DNA of 41,723 bases from Pseudomonadota bacterium (GTDB taxonomy: Bacteria > Myxococcota_A > Bradymonadia > UBA4248): NCBI GenBank assembly GCA_017441205.1, contig JAFRYG010000104.1, positions 1-41,723 on the forward strand, written 5' to 3'. Below, piece by piece: positions 24,595-33,120 of the stretch. Within the stretch, counting starts at the first letter, position 1, and each line of letters begins with the position of its first letter. The notes under the pieces were generated by a model. It was not told where the DNA came from. It ran no database searches and saw nothing but the letters and a program-made list of their open reading frames with translations. The translations under genes and the position numbers were made by a program.

Positions 24595-26307
24595 ATGTCC
24601 AGGCCCTTCTGTTTGTTGGCTATCGTTGTCAGCATTGCTGCTGTCGGTTGTGATGAATCATCTTCGGAGAATTCGACACAGCCGGGACCATCGGGAACGT
24701 GTCAGGCCGATGTATGTCAGGATGCGGCAACACTGATTAAATGCAATAATGGTATTCCGAGTGTCCAGCCATGTGCGGCAAACGAGAAATGCGAAGGCAA
24801 TCAGTGCAGGGCTGCCAATCAGGCATGCACCGCCGATGTCTGCCTGACTGAAACGACATTGAACAAATGCGTCGGCGGCAGTTTTTCAGCGCAGCCCTGT
24901 CCTGAAGGCCAGACATGCGTCGGCAATGCCTGTCAGAATAAAGGAACTTCGGCATGCACCGCCGATGTCTGTCTGAATGAAACGACGTTGAACAAATGTG
25001 TGGGCGGCAGTTTTTCAGCGCAGCCCTGTCCTGAAGGCCAGGCATGTGTCGGCAATGCCTGTCAGAATAAAGGAACTTCGGCATGCACCGCCGATGTCTG
25101 CCTGAATGAAACGACATTGAACAAATGCGTCGGCGGCAGTTTTTCTGCGCAGCCCTGTCCTGAAGGCCAGGCATGCGTGGGTAATGCCTGTCAGAATAAA
25201 GGAACTTCGGGATGCACGAAGGATGAGTGTTTGAATGAAACGACGTTGAACAAATGCGTCGGCGGCAGTTTTTCTGCACAACCATGCGGTAACCAGAAGA
25301 TCTGTAAAGATGGTGCCTGCAAACCAGGAAAGCTTGAGCCAGAAAACGTGGATCTCTGTGCCAATGATTCGACACTCAAAATTTGGGAATTCGATAAGTA
25401 TGTTGAGTATTCCTGCGGAAAAGGCCGGCACTGCAAAGACGGCAAATGCATTGCGGAACAGGTGGAGATCGAGATACCGGAATGTGTTCCGAAGTGCAAA
25501 GGTGAGCTCTCGAAGGAATACCATGCCTGTGTGAATGGTTCGCTTGCTGTCATGGAATCGACATGTCCCGAAGGGAAGCTGTGCGTCTGGGGTGGCTGTG
25601 TGGATGCATTTGTGGAGAAGGATTCATGCGATGATGATCAGGGCGTCGGGTATTGTACTGATGATAAGTTTCATGCCGTCGTCTGCGATAATCACAGCAA
25701 ACGCATCTGGACCTGCAAATCGCCATGTTCTGTCGGAAAGGACGGCGTCGTCGATTGTCCCAAAAAGGAAGTCAAGGTCACGTATGATCCCCAGTGCGAT
25801 CCGAAGACATATAAAGCCAACTGTTTCAATCACAACAGCAGCGTTCATGTGTGTAAGGACAGGCAGATTGAAACCTGGGAGTGTTATGCAGGAACATGTT
25901 CTGTAGATTCCGGCAATCAGATTACATGTCCGAAAACTGCGGGGCTCGCAGGTCTTGGCGGTTTGGAATCCGGCGGAACTTATGGGGATGAGTGCAATAT
26001 CAAGACGTATCAGGAGGAATGCATCGATTCCTATTATGCACGCATTTGCGATACGGATGGTGTCGTTCGCATCAAACCGGCCAAAGACTGCAAACCGTCT
26101 GCGTCCGATCCGCATAAGGTTGAATACGATCCGCAGGGAACTGTATGTCCTGCGACGGATTATATGCCGGTTTGCATCAATAACGGAACGGCGATTGGAT
26201 TTTGCGGATACACCGGAGACGACGATTTTAGCAAAGGTATTTATAAGGCAGCGCAGTGTCCCGGCTGCGATGGAGAAAAACGTGCTGTCGAATGCATGTA
26301 TTTATAA
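24595..26307 (+). CDS. Cys-rich repeat lipoprotein
   Basis: The protein of 570 residues has a lipoprotein signal ending AAVGC (Cys19), then a Ser-rich linker. From residue 36 on, it is built of Cys-rich modules. An early degenerate module is followed by four copies of a 43-residue unit (CTADVCLNETTLNKC, GSFSAQPCPEGQACVGNAC, then NKGTS), of which the first three are nearly identical and the fourth has diverged. The remaining 300 residues carry further, more distant Cys modules (CDDDQGVGYC, CNIKTYQEEC and others). Even Cys spacing suggests disulfides, so it must be folded outside the cytoplasm. It is the second such lipoprotein in the window, with a different repeat. Function unknown; surface adhesion or a structural stalk is plausible. 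Confidence 0.85.
   Translation: MSRPFCLLAIVVSIAAVGCDESSSENSTQPGPSGTCQADVCQDAATLIKCNNGIPSVQPCAANEKCEGNQCRAANQACTADVCLTETTLNKCVGGSFSAQPCPEGQTCVGNACQNKGTSACTADVCLNETTLNKCVGGSFSAQPCPEGQACVGNACQNKGTSACTADVCLNETTLNKCVGGSFSAQPCPEGQACVGNACQNKGTSGCTKDECLNETTLNKCVGGSFSAQPCGNQKICKDGACKPGKLEPENVDLCANDSTLKIWEFDKYVEYSCGKGRHCKDGKCIAEQVEIEIPECVPKCKGELSKEYHACVNGSLAVMESTCPEGKLCVWGGCVDAFVEKDSCDDDQGVGYCTDDKFHAVVCDNHSKRIWTCKSPCSVGKDGVVDCPKKEVKVTYDPQCDPKTYKANCFNHNSSVHVCKDRQIETWECYAGTCSVDSGNQITCPKTAGLAGLGGLESGGTYGDECNIKTYQEECIDSYYARICDTDGVVRIKPAKDCKPSASDPHKVEYDPQGTVCPATDYMPVCINNGTAIGFCGYTGDDDFSKGIYKAAQCPGCDGEKRAVECMYL
24823..25338 (+). repeat. 129-bp tandem coding repeat, four copies
   Basis: Units begin at 24823, 24952, 25081 and 25210, exactly 129 bp apart. 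The first three are nearly identical, including at synonymous positions, and the fourth diverges in its second half. This points to recent duplication or ongoing homogenisation. Confidence 0.92.
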
Positions 26308-26327
26308 TCATAAGGTTTTCTGTATAA

Positions 26328-28181
26328 TTGATACATACACATAAAAAGTATTGGGCCGCCCGTCTGGGAACAGCACCGGTTCTTCCGATGAGCCGCGATG
26401 AGATGGATGAACTCGGGTGGGCGGAGTGTGACATCATCCTGGTTTCGGGCGATGCCTATATCGATCATCCGGCTTTTTCGACGGGGATCGTCGGCAGATT
26501 TTTGCATGCCGAAGGCTTTCGCGTGGGGGTCGTTGCACAGCCAAAGAAGGATGAGGATTATCTGGCACTTGGCGTACCGAAGCTTTTTTGGGGCATCAAT
26601 TCCGGCAACATGGATTCGATGGTCAATCACTATACGTCCGAAAAGCGCCGTCGCCATGATGATGCCTATTCGCCGGGCGGCAAAGCCGGACTGCGTCCGG
26701 ACAGGGCCGTGACCGTGTATGCCAAAGCATGCAGGCGCCTGGCGCCCGGCATTCCCATCGTCATCGGCGGAATTGAAGCCAGTCTGCGCCGAATGGCGCA
26801 TTATGACTACTGGAAAGATCAGGTCATGCCATCGATACTGATCGATTCGGGGGCTGATATCCTGAGTTTTGGCAGCGGCGAGTGTTCTCTCGAGAACATT
26901 GCGCATGGACTGTCGTATGGATGGAATCTGGAGAAATTCCGGGGGCTTCCGGGGATCGCGATGATGTGCGATGCATTGCCCGAAGATCTGCGGGTTCGGG
27001 AGGATGATGGCGGCAATCACGTCGGAGAATACGATGTTCGCCGGGTGCCTTCCTTCGAGGCGGTATGCAAGGATAAGAAAGCATTTGCGCAAGCTTCCCG
27101 CATTCAGATTCTGGAAACCCGCGTCGGCGGTCACGGTATCGTGCAAAAACATGGTGAACGCGAGCTTTGGATTGGCCCGATTCCCGAACCGCTGACGACG
27201 GCGGAAATGGATTCCGTGTACGATTTGCCGTTTTCGAGAAAACCGCATCCGAGCTATGGGGATGCGAGAATCCCGGCATACGAAATGATCAGGACTTCGG
27301 TCACCATCATGCGTGGGTGTTTTGGGGGATGCGCATTCTGTTCGATCGCTGCCCACGAAGGCCGCGTGATTCAGAGTCGTTCACCCGAAAGTATTGCCCG
27401 CGAGGTTTTGCAGATCTGTGCAATGCAGCCGAAGGGAATTGCTTCGATAAGCGATCTGGGCGGCCCCTCGGCCAATATGTATGCGATGGGAGGGAAGAAT
27501 GCGGATTTATGCAAACGATGCTCGCGTCCGTCATGTCTGGTTCCGAAAATTTGTAATAATCTCATCACGGATCATCAGCCGCTGATCGCATTGTATCGAA
27601 AGATTCGCGCCCTTGAACCGGTGAAAAATGTATTTGTAGGTTCCGGCGTGCGTTATGATTTGGCGCTTCGATCACCTGAATATATACGTGAACTGGCCAG
27701 ATATCATACGAGCGGGTATCTGAAGATTGCGCCGGAACATATCAATCAGCATGTTCTGGAGCTCATGCTCAAGCCGAATGCAAAAATATTTGATGAGTTC
27801 TGCGATATATTTACATCTTCATCGCGGGAATGCGGCAAAAAGCAATATATTATTCCCTATTTCATCTCATCCTTCCCCGGATGCCGTGATCGAGAGATGC
27901 TGGATGTTGCTCGCTGGCTCATGGACAGACACATGTTTGTCGATCAGGTGCAGAGTTTTTTGCCGACGCCCATGAGTGCGGCGACGACGATGTACTATAC
28001 GGGACTGACGCCGTATCTTCCGATCGAAGGGCAGGAAACGATCTGGAGTGCGAAAAATAAGGAAGACAGGGAACGGCAGAAAGCGATTCTTCGCTATCAT
28101 GATCCCGAAAATGCAGGACTCGTAAGGAATCTGCTTCGCCGTTATTCTGGACGGACGGATGGCAGCAAACGCCGCAGGTGA
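26328..28181 (+). CDS. YgiQ family radical SAM protein
   Basis: The 617-residue protein matches YgiQ (UPF0313) from its first residues: KYWAARLGTAPVLPMSRDE corresponds to the opening of the E. coli protein, followed by the conserved CDIILVSGDAYIDHP, NMDSMVNHYT, GGIEASLRRMAHYDYW. The radical SAM cluster motif is CFGGCAFC (Cys331, 335, 338), with an N-terminal B12-binding-like region. The reaction is unknown for the family. The only start that keeps the conserved N-terminus is a TTG at 26328, directly after an in-frame TAA; an ATG at 26388 would cut into the conserved region. The C-terminus is about 100 residues shorter than the E. coli protein. It follows the lipoprotein by 20 bases. Confidence 0.92.
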   Translation: MIHTHKKYWAARLGTAPVLPMSRDEMDELGWAECDIILVSGDAYIDHPAFSTGIVGRFLHAEGFRVGVVAQPKKDEDYLALGVPKLFWGINSGNMDSMVNHYTSEKRRRHDDAYSPGGKAGLRPDRAVTVYAKACRRLAPGIPIVIGGIEASLRRMAHYDYWKDQVMPSILIDSGADILSFGSGECSLENIAHGLSYGWNLEKFRGLPGIAMMCDALPEDLRVREDDGGNHVGEYDVRRVPSFEAVCKDKKAFAQASRIQILETRVGGHGIVQKHGERELWIGPIPEPLTTAEMDSVYDLPFSRKPHPSYGDARIPAYEMIRTSVTIMRGCFGGCAFCSIAAHEGRVIQSRSPESIAREVLQICAMQPKGIASISDLGGPSANMYAMGGKNADLCKRCSRPSCLVPKICNNLITDHQPLIALYRKIRALEPVKNVFVGSGVRYDLALRSPEYIRELARYHTSGYLKIAPEHINQHVLELMLKPNAKIFDEFCDIFTSSSRECGKKQYIIPYFISSFPGCRDREMLDVARWLMDRHMFVDQVQSFLPTPMSAATTMYYTGLTPYLPIEGQETIWSAKNKEDRERQKAILRYHDPENAGLVRNLLRRYSGRTDGSKRRR

Positions 28182-28217
28182 TTCAGCCGTATTGGCCTGG
28201 CAGGCCAATAGGCTGAA
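28182..28217 (+). repeat. Bulged-G TAT/ATA palindrome
   Basis: It starts on the base after the YgiQ stop codon. Outer arms TTCAGCC and GGCTGAA, unpaired G at 28189, inner arms TATTGGCC and GGCCAATA, loop TGGCA; every pair is Watson-Crick. Confidence 0.88.
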
Positions 28218-28218
28218 T

Positions 28219-28251
28219 GGCGGTGTGTATGCCGCAAGGCAAAACACCGCC
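28219..28251 (+). repeat. Bulged-G TAT/ATA palindrome
   Basis: Outer arms GGCGGTGT and ACACCGCC, unpaired G at 28227, inner arms TATGCC and GGCAAA (one mismatch in the TAT/ATA triplet), loop GCAA. It is one base from the previous copy, in the space between convergent genes. Confidence 0.8.
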
Positions 28252-28297
28252 CCTATAAAAACCACAATCCGAAGATGGTGAGAAAAAGATATGAGAG

Positions 28298-28873
28298 TCA
28301 GGTCTGCGGGCAAGAAAGCTTGGGTGCGCGGCAGGCTATTGTATTCATAAAACTGTTTTTGAGCTGCTGGCGAGCGCGGCAAAGGCGGCTCATCACGGTA
28401 CCGAGGGGGATTTGCAGCAGGTTGGATATTTCCTTATATGAAAACTCCTGTACATCAGCCAATATAATAATAGATCGAAAATTATCCGGCATGCTTTCGA
28501 AAGCATGAAGCATTTCGTCCGAGAACGCATAGATGTGATTCTGGTATGAATCAGCCAGTTCAATATCGGATGACGGCGACAAATTCAGTTCGTATTTGTC
28601 AACAAACTGAGAAATATGAGCGATACAGTCTTTTTCGCGCTTTTTGCGCCGATAACGGTTGATAAATGTATTGGTCAGAATGCGGAAAAGCCATGCTTTG
28701 CAGTTGGTTCCTTCCTGATAGGAATCAAAGTGGTCGTATGCCTTGATGATGGAGTCCTGGACGAGATCCTCCGCCTCGGGCTCGCTGTGCGTGTATTTGA
28801 GGGCCAGCTGACGAAGTTCCGGGATGACCGGAAGAACTTCATCTTCAAATATCGTATTTCGGATTGAAGTCAT
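28298..28873 (-). CDS. ECF-type RNA polymerase sigma factor
   Basis: This 191-residue sigma-70 family protein has only regions 2 and 4. Region 2 includes EAEDLVQDSIIKAYDHFD and the promoter-melting segment CKAWLFRILTNTFINRYRR; region 4 is EFSYKEISNLLQIPLGTVMSRLCRAR, a helix-turn-helix for -35 recognition. I chose ATG 28873, which has AGGT upstream and begins the conserved region; an in-frame ATG at 28954 would run into the preceding gene. It starts 13 bases after the stop of a paralogue, so the two form an operon. No anti-sigma gene lies next to them. A linker of about 30 residues between regions 2 and 4 is Asp/Ser-rich. Confidence 0.92.
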   Translation of the reverse strand: MTSIRNTIFEDEVLPVIPELRQLALKYTHSEPEAEDLVQDSIIKAYDHFDSYQEGTNCKAWLFRILTNTFINRYRRKKREKDCIAHISQFVDKYELNLSPSSDIELADSYQNHIYAFSDEMLHAFESMPDNFRSIIILADVQEFSYKEISNLLQIPLGTVMSRLCRARQQLKNSFMNTIACRAPKLSCPQT

Positions 28874-28886
28874 AACATACCTGCCA

Positions 28887-29438
28887 TTAGGCCCGAATGA
28901 TGCCGAGGGAGACTGCATAGTCGTGGAGTTTCTGACGCAGAATCTGACGACCACGGAACAGACGGCTCATGACGGTTCCAACCGGAATCGAGAGCTTTTC
29001 GGAGATTTCACGATAGGATTGATCCTGCAGATCCGCCATGACGACGATAGCCCTGAAATCATCGGGGACCGTGCTCAGAGCTGCGGTGATTTCATCACCG
29101 AATTCATCGCTGTTTTCGCAGTATTTGTCGTCGTCATAATATAAATCGCGCGAATCGGGATGATTTTCATCGAGCGGTTCGTTGTAATCGACGTATTCGA
29201 GTTCGCGGCGGTTGTGGCGATACTGCGAAATGAATTCGTTGTGCATAATCCGGAACAACCAGGCTTTGCAGTTTGAACCGGGTTCGTATTTGTCGAAATT
29301 CTTACAGGCCCGCAAAAGGGTATCCTGAACGAGATCCTCAGCATCCTTTTCATTTCGGGTCAGACGCATGGCATGTGACATGAGGGCGTCTTTGTGGCTA
29401 AAGGCTTCGTGAATAAAACGTTCTTCAGAAAATGACAT
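28887..29438 (-). CDS. ECF-type RNA polymerase sigma factor
   Basis: First gene of the tandem pair, 183 residues. Region 2: DAEDLVQDTLLRACKNFDKY and CKAWLFRIMHNEFISQYRH. Region 4: DQSYREISEKLSIPVGTVMSRLFRGR. The middle linker is unusually acidic (Asp/Glu/Tyr-rich, about residues 85-115). The ATG at 29438 has a strong ribosome-binding site (GGAGG, seven bases away); an upstream ATG at 29498 lacks one. The two sigma factors share the same wording in both helical regions and are clear paralogues. Region-4 wording recalls the SigR/RpoE-like ECF groups, but the group cannot be fixed by eye. Confidence 0.93.
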   Translation of the reverse strand: MSFSEERFIHEAFSHKDALMSHAMRLTRNEKDAEDLVQDTLLRACKNFDKYEPGSNCKAWLFRIMHNEFISQYRHNRRELEYVDYNEPLDENHPDSRDLYYDDDKYCENSDEFGDEITAALSTVPDDFRAIVVMADLQDQSYREISEKLSIPVGTVMSRLFRGRQILRQKLHDYAVSLGIIRA

Positions 29439-29488
29439 TGTGGACCTCCAGTTCGTTTCAAATAAGCAGTCGTGACTGCAGGTTGGCG

Positions 29489-29517
29489 TATATGTCAAAT
29501 CAATGCCATTGAGTCAA
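29489..29517 (-). promoter_or_regulatory. Possible promoter of the ECF sigma operon
   Basis: On the minus strand TTGACT (29512-29517) is followed 17 bases later by CATATA (29489-29494), about 50 bases before the first sigma gene. The -35 box is good and the -10 box poor, so the call is weak. The surrounding sequence is markedly AT-rich. Confidence 0.3.
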
Positions 29518-29706
29518 AAATAAATTATTCAATAAAATCAATAAGTTGTGATTGTGTTATAATGTAGGTGTGAGTGTGTAATGGTTTGAATACTGTATTT
29601 GTGAATATGTAATATGTGTATTGCGTATTATGCAATATCGAGTTTCAGATATTGTCTCCCGGCGGCCGATAAACCTGCGAGGGAGGATGGATGCCTCATT
29701 GCCGCA

Positions 29707-31908
29707 TCAGATATCGAATTCGTCACTTGCGCGCTGTTGTGCCCGATGGATCCATTGAGCGGGTTCCGGAGCCTGGGATTGCGCCTGGGCGCGGGAACGG
29801 GATTGGAGGACAGATTGCACGCGGGCCGCACGGTTCTGATCTTCGGGAGATGTTTTGGGCTTTAGTCTTGATGCGCGATACAGGGCCTGCCAGGTCAGGG
29901 GAAGGATGGTAAGCGCGATTTCGTCGTCGGAAATGCTGGCTTCGGGGGATTCAGGCTGAGAGATGATACCTTTTCGGACTCTTGCAAGAATTTGGGAAGT
30001 CTGTTCGGTACCGAGATTCTCGATCATGATGTTTTGGAGCATACCGTAGGCTTCACGCGGAATTCCTGCAATGATCAGCATCAGGGTGCGAGTCGCCCGG
30101 GGATGATCCAGAGCGAGTGACTGAATGATGCCGAGTATGGCCTGATCGTATTCATGCTGTTCGCATTTCAGGATGATCCAAAGTTCTGCGGCACTCCAGT
30201 ACAGTTCGGTTTCGGGATGCAGGTTTGTGAGGGCCTCCGAAAGGGTCTGGGTCGCCATGCAGGGATTGTCAATTTGGCAAAGCGACCGGAAAAGCAGCAT
30301 ATCGCCGCTTTGCGGCAGCCGATTTTGTATTTCGGTATACAATTCATATAGATCGTCGAGTCGGCCCGTATCATGGCGATTGGAGATCTTTTCGATAAAA
30401 CAGGCCCTCCCTTCTGGGGATGCTGCGAGTGCATCGACGACACCGGCGATTGATTTGCTTCCACAGTCAAAGATACAAAGGGCTGCTTCTGCGATAATCG
30501 CTGCATTGCCATGGCGCATGGCGAGTTCCAGAAGCGGCAGATTGGGTTCCGGCGCACAAAGGGCTTCGGCGAGTGCTTTTTGGGCAAGAAAGCATCCGGT
30601 CTGGGTCACGATTTGATGCCAGTATGAAGCAGACATCCGGCGATGTGTTTCGTCTTCCCGAAACAGATACAAAGCGCAGGGAATTGATTCTTCGGCCATC
30701 TGCAGGGCATGTTCGGATTCACCGAAAGCTTTGTTTTCGGCGCATAATCTGGCGAGCAGAATCCAGTGCTGTCCGGTTCCGGATTCGGAGGTCAGAGCGG
30801 TGTGGAGCAGTTCGATGGCGCGATGGGTTGATCCGGCTTCATGCCATGCGAGCGCGCGCCAGAATATCACGAAGGCATTCCATGCGTTTTGGCTCGATTT
30901 TCCCTCAAACGGACAGACCGGCGGAAAATCGAAATTGATGTTTCTGAGCCAGCCGCTATACCAGTCGGAATCGCCGTTTTCCCGGCGGCGAAGCGCAGAC
31001 AGACAGCATTCGAAGGAATCATTGGACGATGGGGCAGAGTGCCCCGAAAGCCAGGCACCGAATGATTCGATCTGTCTGGCTTCATGATGAAGCCATGATT
31101 CGAACTGATCTTCGGAAATCTGAGGAAGATTCATGTAATTGCGCTGGCCGGACAGCGTCAGCCAGACGCTGTGCCTGGCCAGAGAATTCATGGAACTGTA
31201 TTGTTCCCGGAGCCAATTGGCAGGCGATTTGAGCAATGTCCTGATATTCTGGGGAATGAGCATCGGGTCCTGGTTAAAGACATCCGCGAGTGTGCACTGA
31301 TCCGGAGATTGTTCGAAGTGATCCGGCGTAGATTCAAAACCGGAGATGAGCCAGTCAAAGAGGAATGTGCTGGTCTTCGGAACCGGCAGCGCATCCGCGC
31401 CTGTCACGGACTGCCTTTGTTCGCGGAGCATCGGACTGTCTGTCGGAGACAGAGCCAGGCAGAGCGAAGCGAGTGCGTCGGAACTTCCCCATATTTCGGA
31501 CATATCGGCGAGAGCCTGCTGGAAATTTTCCAGAAATTCATGGCGCTTCATGAGGCTGAGCAGTGCTGCCGAAAGCTGAACACTCGCGTATATCCATTTT
31601 TTTATTTCGGATTCTGAGCTGCTTTCCGTTTTGGGCAGCAGTGCAATGATGTCTTTTGAGACGATAGAGATTTGACTCGTCGTGATGCCATTGACGAAGT
31701 GACGGCGTACAGTTCGAAGTATGTTTTGAGCAATCTGTCTTTTGTCGGGAGCATCGCCTACCGCCAGTTCAAGGCATTTGGCAATGATCTGAACTTCGAA
31801 TTCCGGTGAGCCGGGAACGGGATCCGGATTGGGAATCTGCCCGGAAACCACGATTTCGAGAGCTTCCGCTGCTGTCAGATCTGTATAAAACGCATCATTA
31901 TTGGTCAT
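29707..31908 (-). CDS. Large helical repeat-like protein of unknown function
   Basis: This 733-residue protein has no signal peptide and no membrane segment. The sequence is almost entirely amphipathic helix in character; the segment at about 355-470 (ALAWHEAGSTHRAIELLHTA, then WILLARLCAENKAFGESEHA) and that at about 560-640 have the spacing of TPR-like pairs. The C-terminus is a low-complexity Ser/Arg/Gln/Ala tail. I do not recognise a family; a scaffold for protein interactions is the natural guess. It follows the FHA gene on the same strand after 120 bases that contain a terminator, so it probably has its own promoter. The ribosome-binding site before the ATG is weak. Confidence 0.7.
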   Translation of the reverse strand: MTNNDAFYTDLTAAEALEIVVSGQIPNPDPVPGSPEFEVQIIAKCLELAVGDAPDKRQIAQNILRTVRRHFVNGITTSQISIVSKDIIALLPKTESSSESEIKKWIYASVQLSAALLSLMKRHEFLENFQQALADMSEIWGSSDALASLCLALSPTDSPMLREQRQSVTGADALPVPKTSTFLFDWLISGFESTPDHFEQSPDQCTLADVFNQDPMLIPQNIRTLLKSPANWLREQYSSMNSLARHSVWLTLSGQRNYMNLPQISEDQFESWLHHEARQIESFGAWLSGHSAPSSNDSFECCLSALRRRENGDSDWYSGWLRNINFDFPPVCPFEGKSSQNAWNAFVIFWRALAWHEAGSTHRAIELLHTALTSESGTGQHWILLARLCAENKAFGESEHALQMAEESIPCALYLFREDETHRRMSASYWHQIVTQTGCFLAQKALAEALCAPEPNLPLLELAMRHGNAAIIAEAALCIFDCGSKSIAGVVDALAASPEGRACFIEKISNRHDTGRLDDLYELYTEIQNRLPQSGDMLLFRSLCQIDNPCMATQTLSEALTNLHPETELYWSAAELWIILKCEQHEYDQAILGIIQSLALDHPRATRTLMLIIAGIPREAYGMLQNIMIENLGTEQTSQILARVRKGIISQPESPEASISDDEIALTILPLTWQALYRASRLKPKTSPEDQNRAARVQSVLQSRSRAQAQSQAPEPAQWIHRAQQRASDEFDI

Positions 31909-31971
31909 GACTCTTAAATAGAATATAAGACATTATAATATGTATTATGGGGACAGGCCTCATTCAGCGAC

Positions 31972-31997
31972 AAAAAAAGCCATGCAGGGAACATGGC
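31972..31997 (-). terminator. Intrinsic terminator of the FHA gene
   Basis: On the minus strand GCCATG and CATGGC pair around a seven-base loop and are followed by seven T (31978-31972). It lies about 30 bases after the FHA stop codon, upstream of the helical-repeat gene. Confidence 0.85.
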
Positions 31998-32028
31998 TTT
32001 TGAAGGTTTCAGATCATTTTTGAAGATA

Positions 32029-32892
32029 TCAGCGATAGGTAAAGGTGAAGTGAAATTCACAGATATTGAATTGATCGCCTTCTTCAATGCGTTTGGTATC
32101 GATGCGCTGGCCCTGGAATTCAATACCGTTCGTCGAATCGAGATCTTTAATATAGTATGCACCGTTTTTATAAATGACGGCGCAGTGTTTTCGCGAAATA
32201 TTGCCGTCGCGGATGACGAGATCTGCCAGCTGCGAGGAACGACCGATGATATATTTATCTTTATCGACGGTATATCGTTGATTGGCGAAGATGATGTAGA
32301 GGGGCGGCTGGCCGTAGTTCATGGGGCGCTGCTGCATCTGCCCATAATTATTGGGCTGCTGCTGCATATTGTTCATCGGGGCCTGCTGAGGGGCTGCCAA
32401 TGAAGCCAGAACCATGGGTTTACCACCGGGAGATGGGGCTTCCGAGAGGGGTTCTTCGAAGATCGATGGCGGTCTGCGATAGCTGGCTGGCGTAGGAGGC
32501 GGCACGCGCGAACCTTGCGGACCGGCAGGGGATATCGGAGCTGCAGGAATGGCATTGGCGCCCGGATATGAAATATTTGCGGGCTGTGGCGCGGCTCCCA
32601 TGGGCTGCCGATAAGGCTGCTGCCTGTTCTGGGGGGCTGCCATGGGCTGCTGCATAGCTGGATTCTGCTGCATCGGCTGCTGCATCGGTCCCTGTTGATA
32701 CTGCTGGCGGCCATAATTACTCTGTGCCTGGGCAATACCTGCTCCCTGTCCTGACTGCAGGTAGGCGGACATCGCATCGTTAATGAGCACATCGACGCTG
32801 CAGCCTCGCTGCATGGCTAAATCAGAAAAAGACTGCCAAAGCATTTCCTGACAATAAAAAGCACGACGACTCGACAAATTGGGATCAGGCAT
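32029..32892 (-). CDS. FHA-domain protein with ribbon-helix-helix-like N-terminus
   Basis: The 287-residue protein has three parts. Residues about 12-48 (LWQSFSDLAMQRGCSVDVLI, then NDAMSAYL) resemble a ribbon-helix-helix module of the kind found in front of FHA domains in Myxococcota. Residues 50-195 are a disordered Gln/Pro/Met-rich linker. Residues 200-287 are an FHA domain with the phosphothreonine-binding landmarks GRSS, SRKHC and STNG. FHA domains read threonine phosphorylation, so the kinases at the start of the window are the kind of partner expected, although no link is shown. GAGAGG lies six bases before the ATG. Confidence 0.88.
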   Translation of the reverse strand: MPDPNLSSRRAFYCQEMLWQSFSDLAMQRGCSVDVLINDAMSAYLQSGQGAGIAQAQSNYGRQQYQQGPMQQPMQQNPAMQQPMAAPQNRQQPYRQPMGAAPQPANISYPGANAIPAAPISPAGPQGSRVPPPTPASYRRPPSIFEEPLSEAPSPGGKPMVLASLAAPQQAPMNNMQQQPNNYGQMQQRPMNYGQPPLYIIFANQRYTVDKDKYIIGRSSQLADLVIRDGNISRKHCAVIYKNGAYYIKDLDSTNGIEFQGQRIDTKRIEEGDQFNICEFHFTFTYR

Positions 32893-33026
32893 GACGACCT
32901 CTCAGAATAGGAAAGATTAGGGCAGAATAAACACGGTTGTGCTATGACAGAACCCTGACACTACATGTGGTGCTTATAAAACAATTCCATTCTGAGCGCA
33001 ACGAAATGATCATTTTGCTCTCTGGC

Positions 33027-33064
33027 GGCGGCTATTGGGCGTCTGACACGCCCAATACGCCGCC
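33027..33064 (-). repeat. Bulged-G TAT/ATA palindrome
   Basis: Outer arms GGCGGC and GCCGCC, inner arms of ten bases (TATTGGGCGT and ACGCCCAATA) pairing perfectly, loop CTGAC, and an unpaired C at 33058 (G on the minus strand). Confidence 0.87.
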
Positions 33065-33066
33065 TT

Positions 33067-33093
33067 TGCTGTGCTATTGTCATACGCACAGCA
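33067..33093 (-). repeat. Bulged-G TAT/ATA palindrome, minimal inner stem
   Basis: Outer arms TGCTGTGC and GCACAGCA pair perfectly, the inner stem is only TAT/ATA with loop TGTC, and the unpaired C at 33085 is G on the minus strand. It shows that TAT/ATA and the bulge persist even when the inner stem is gone. Confidence 0.8.
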
Positions 33094-33120
33094 ACTATTT
33101 TTTCGGATTTGAAACGCGAT

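Noticed and set aside
29558..29563. Perfect TATAAT on the plus strand
   Set aside because: No plus-strand gene follows, since both neighbouring genes are on the minus strand, and no -35 box is properly spaced.
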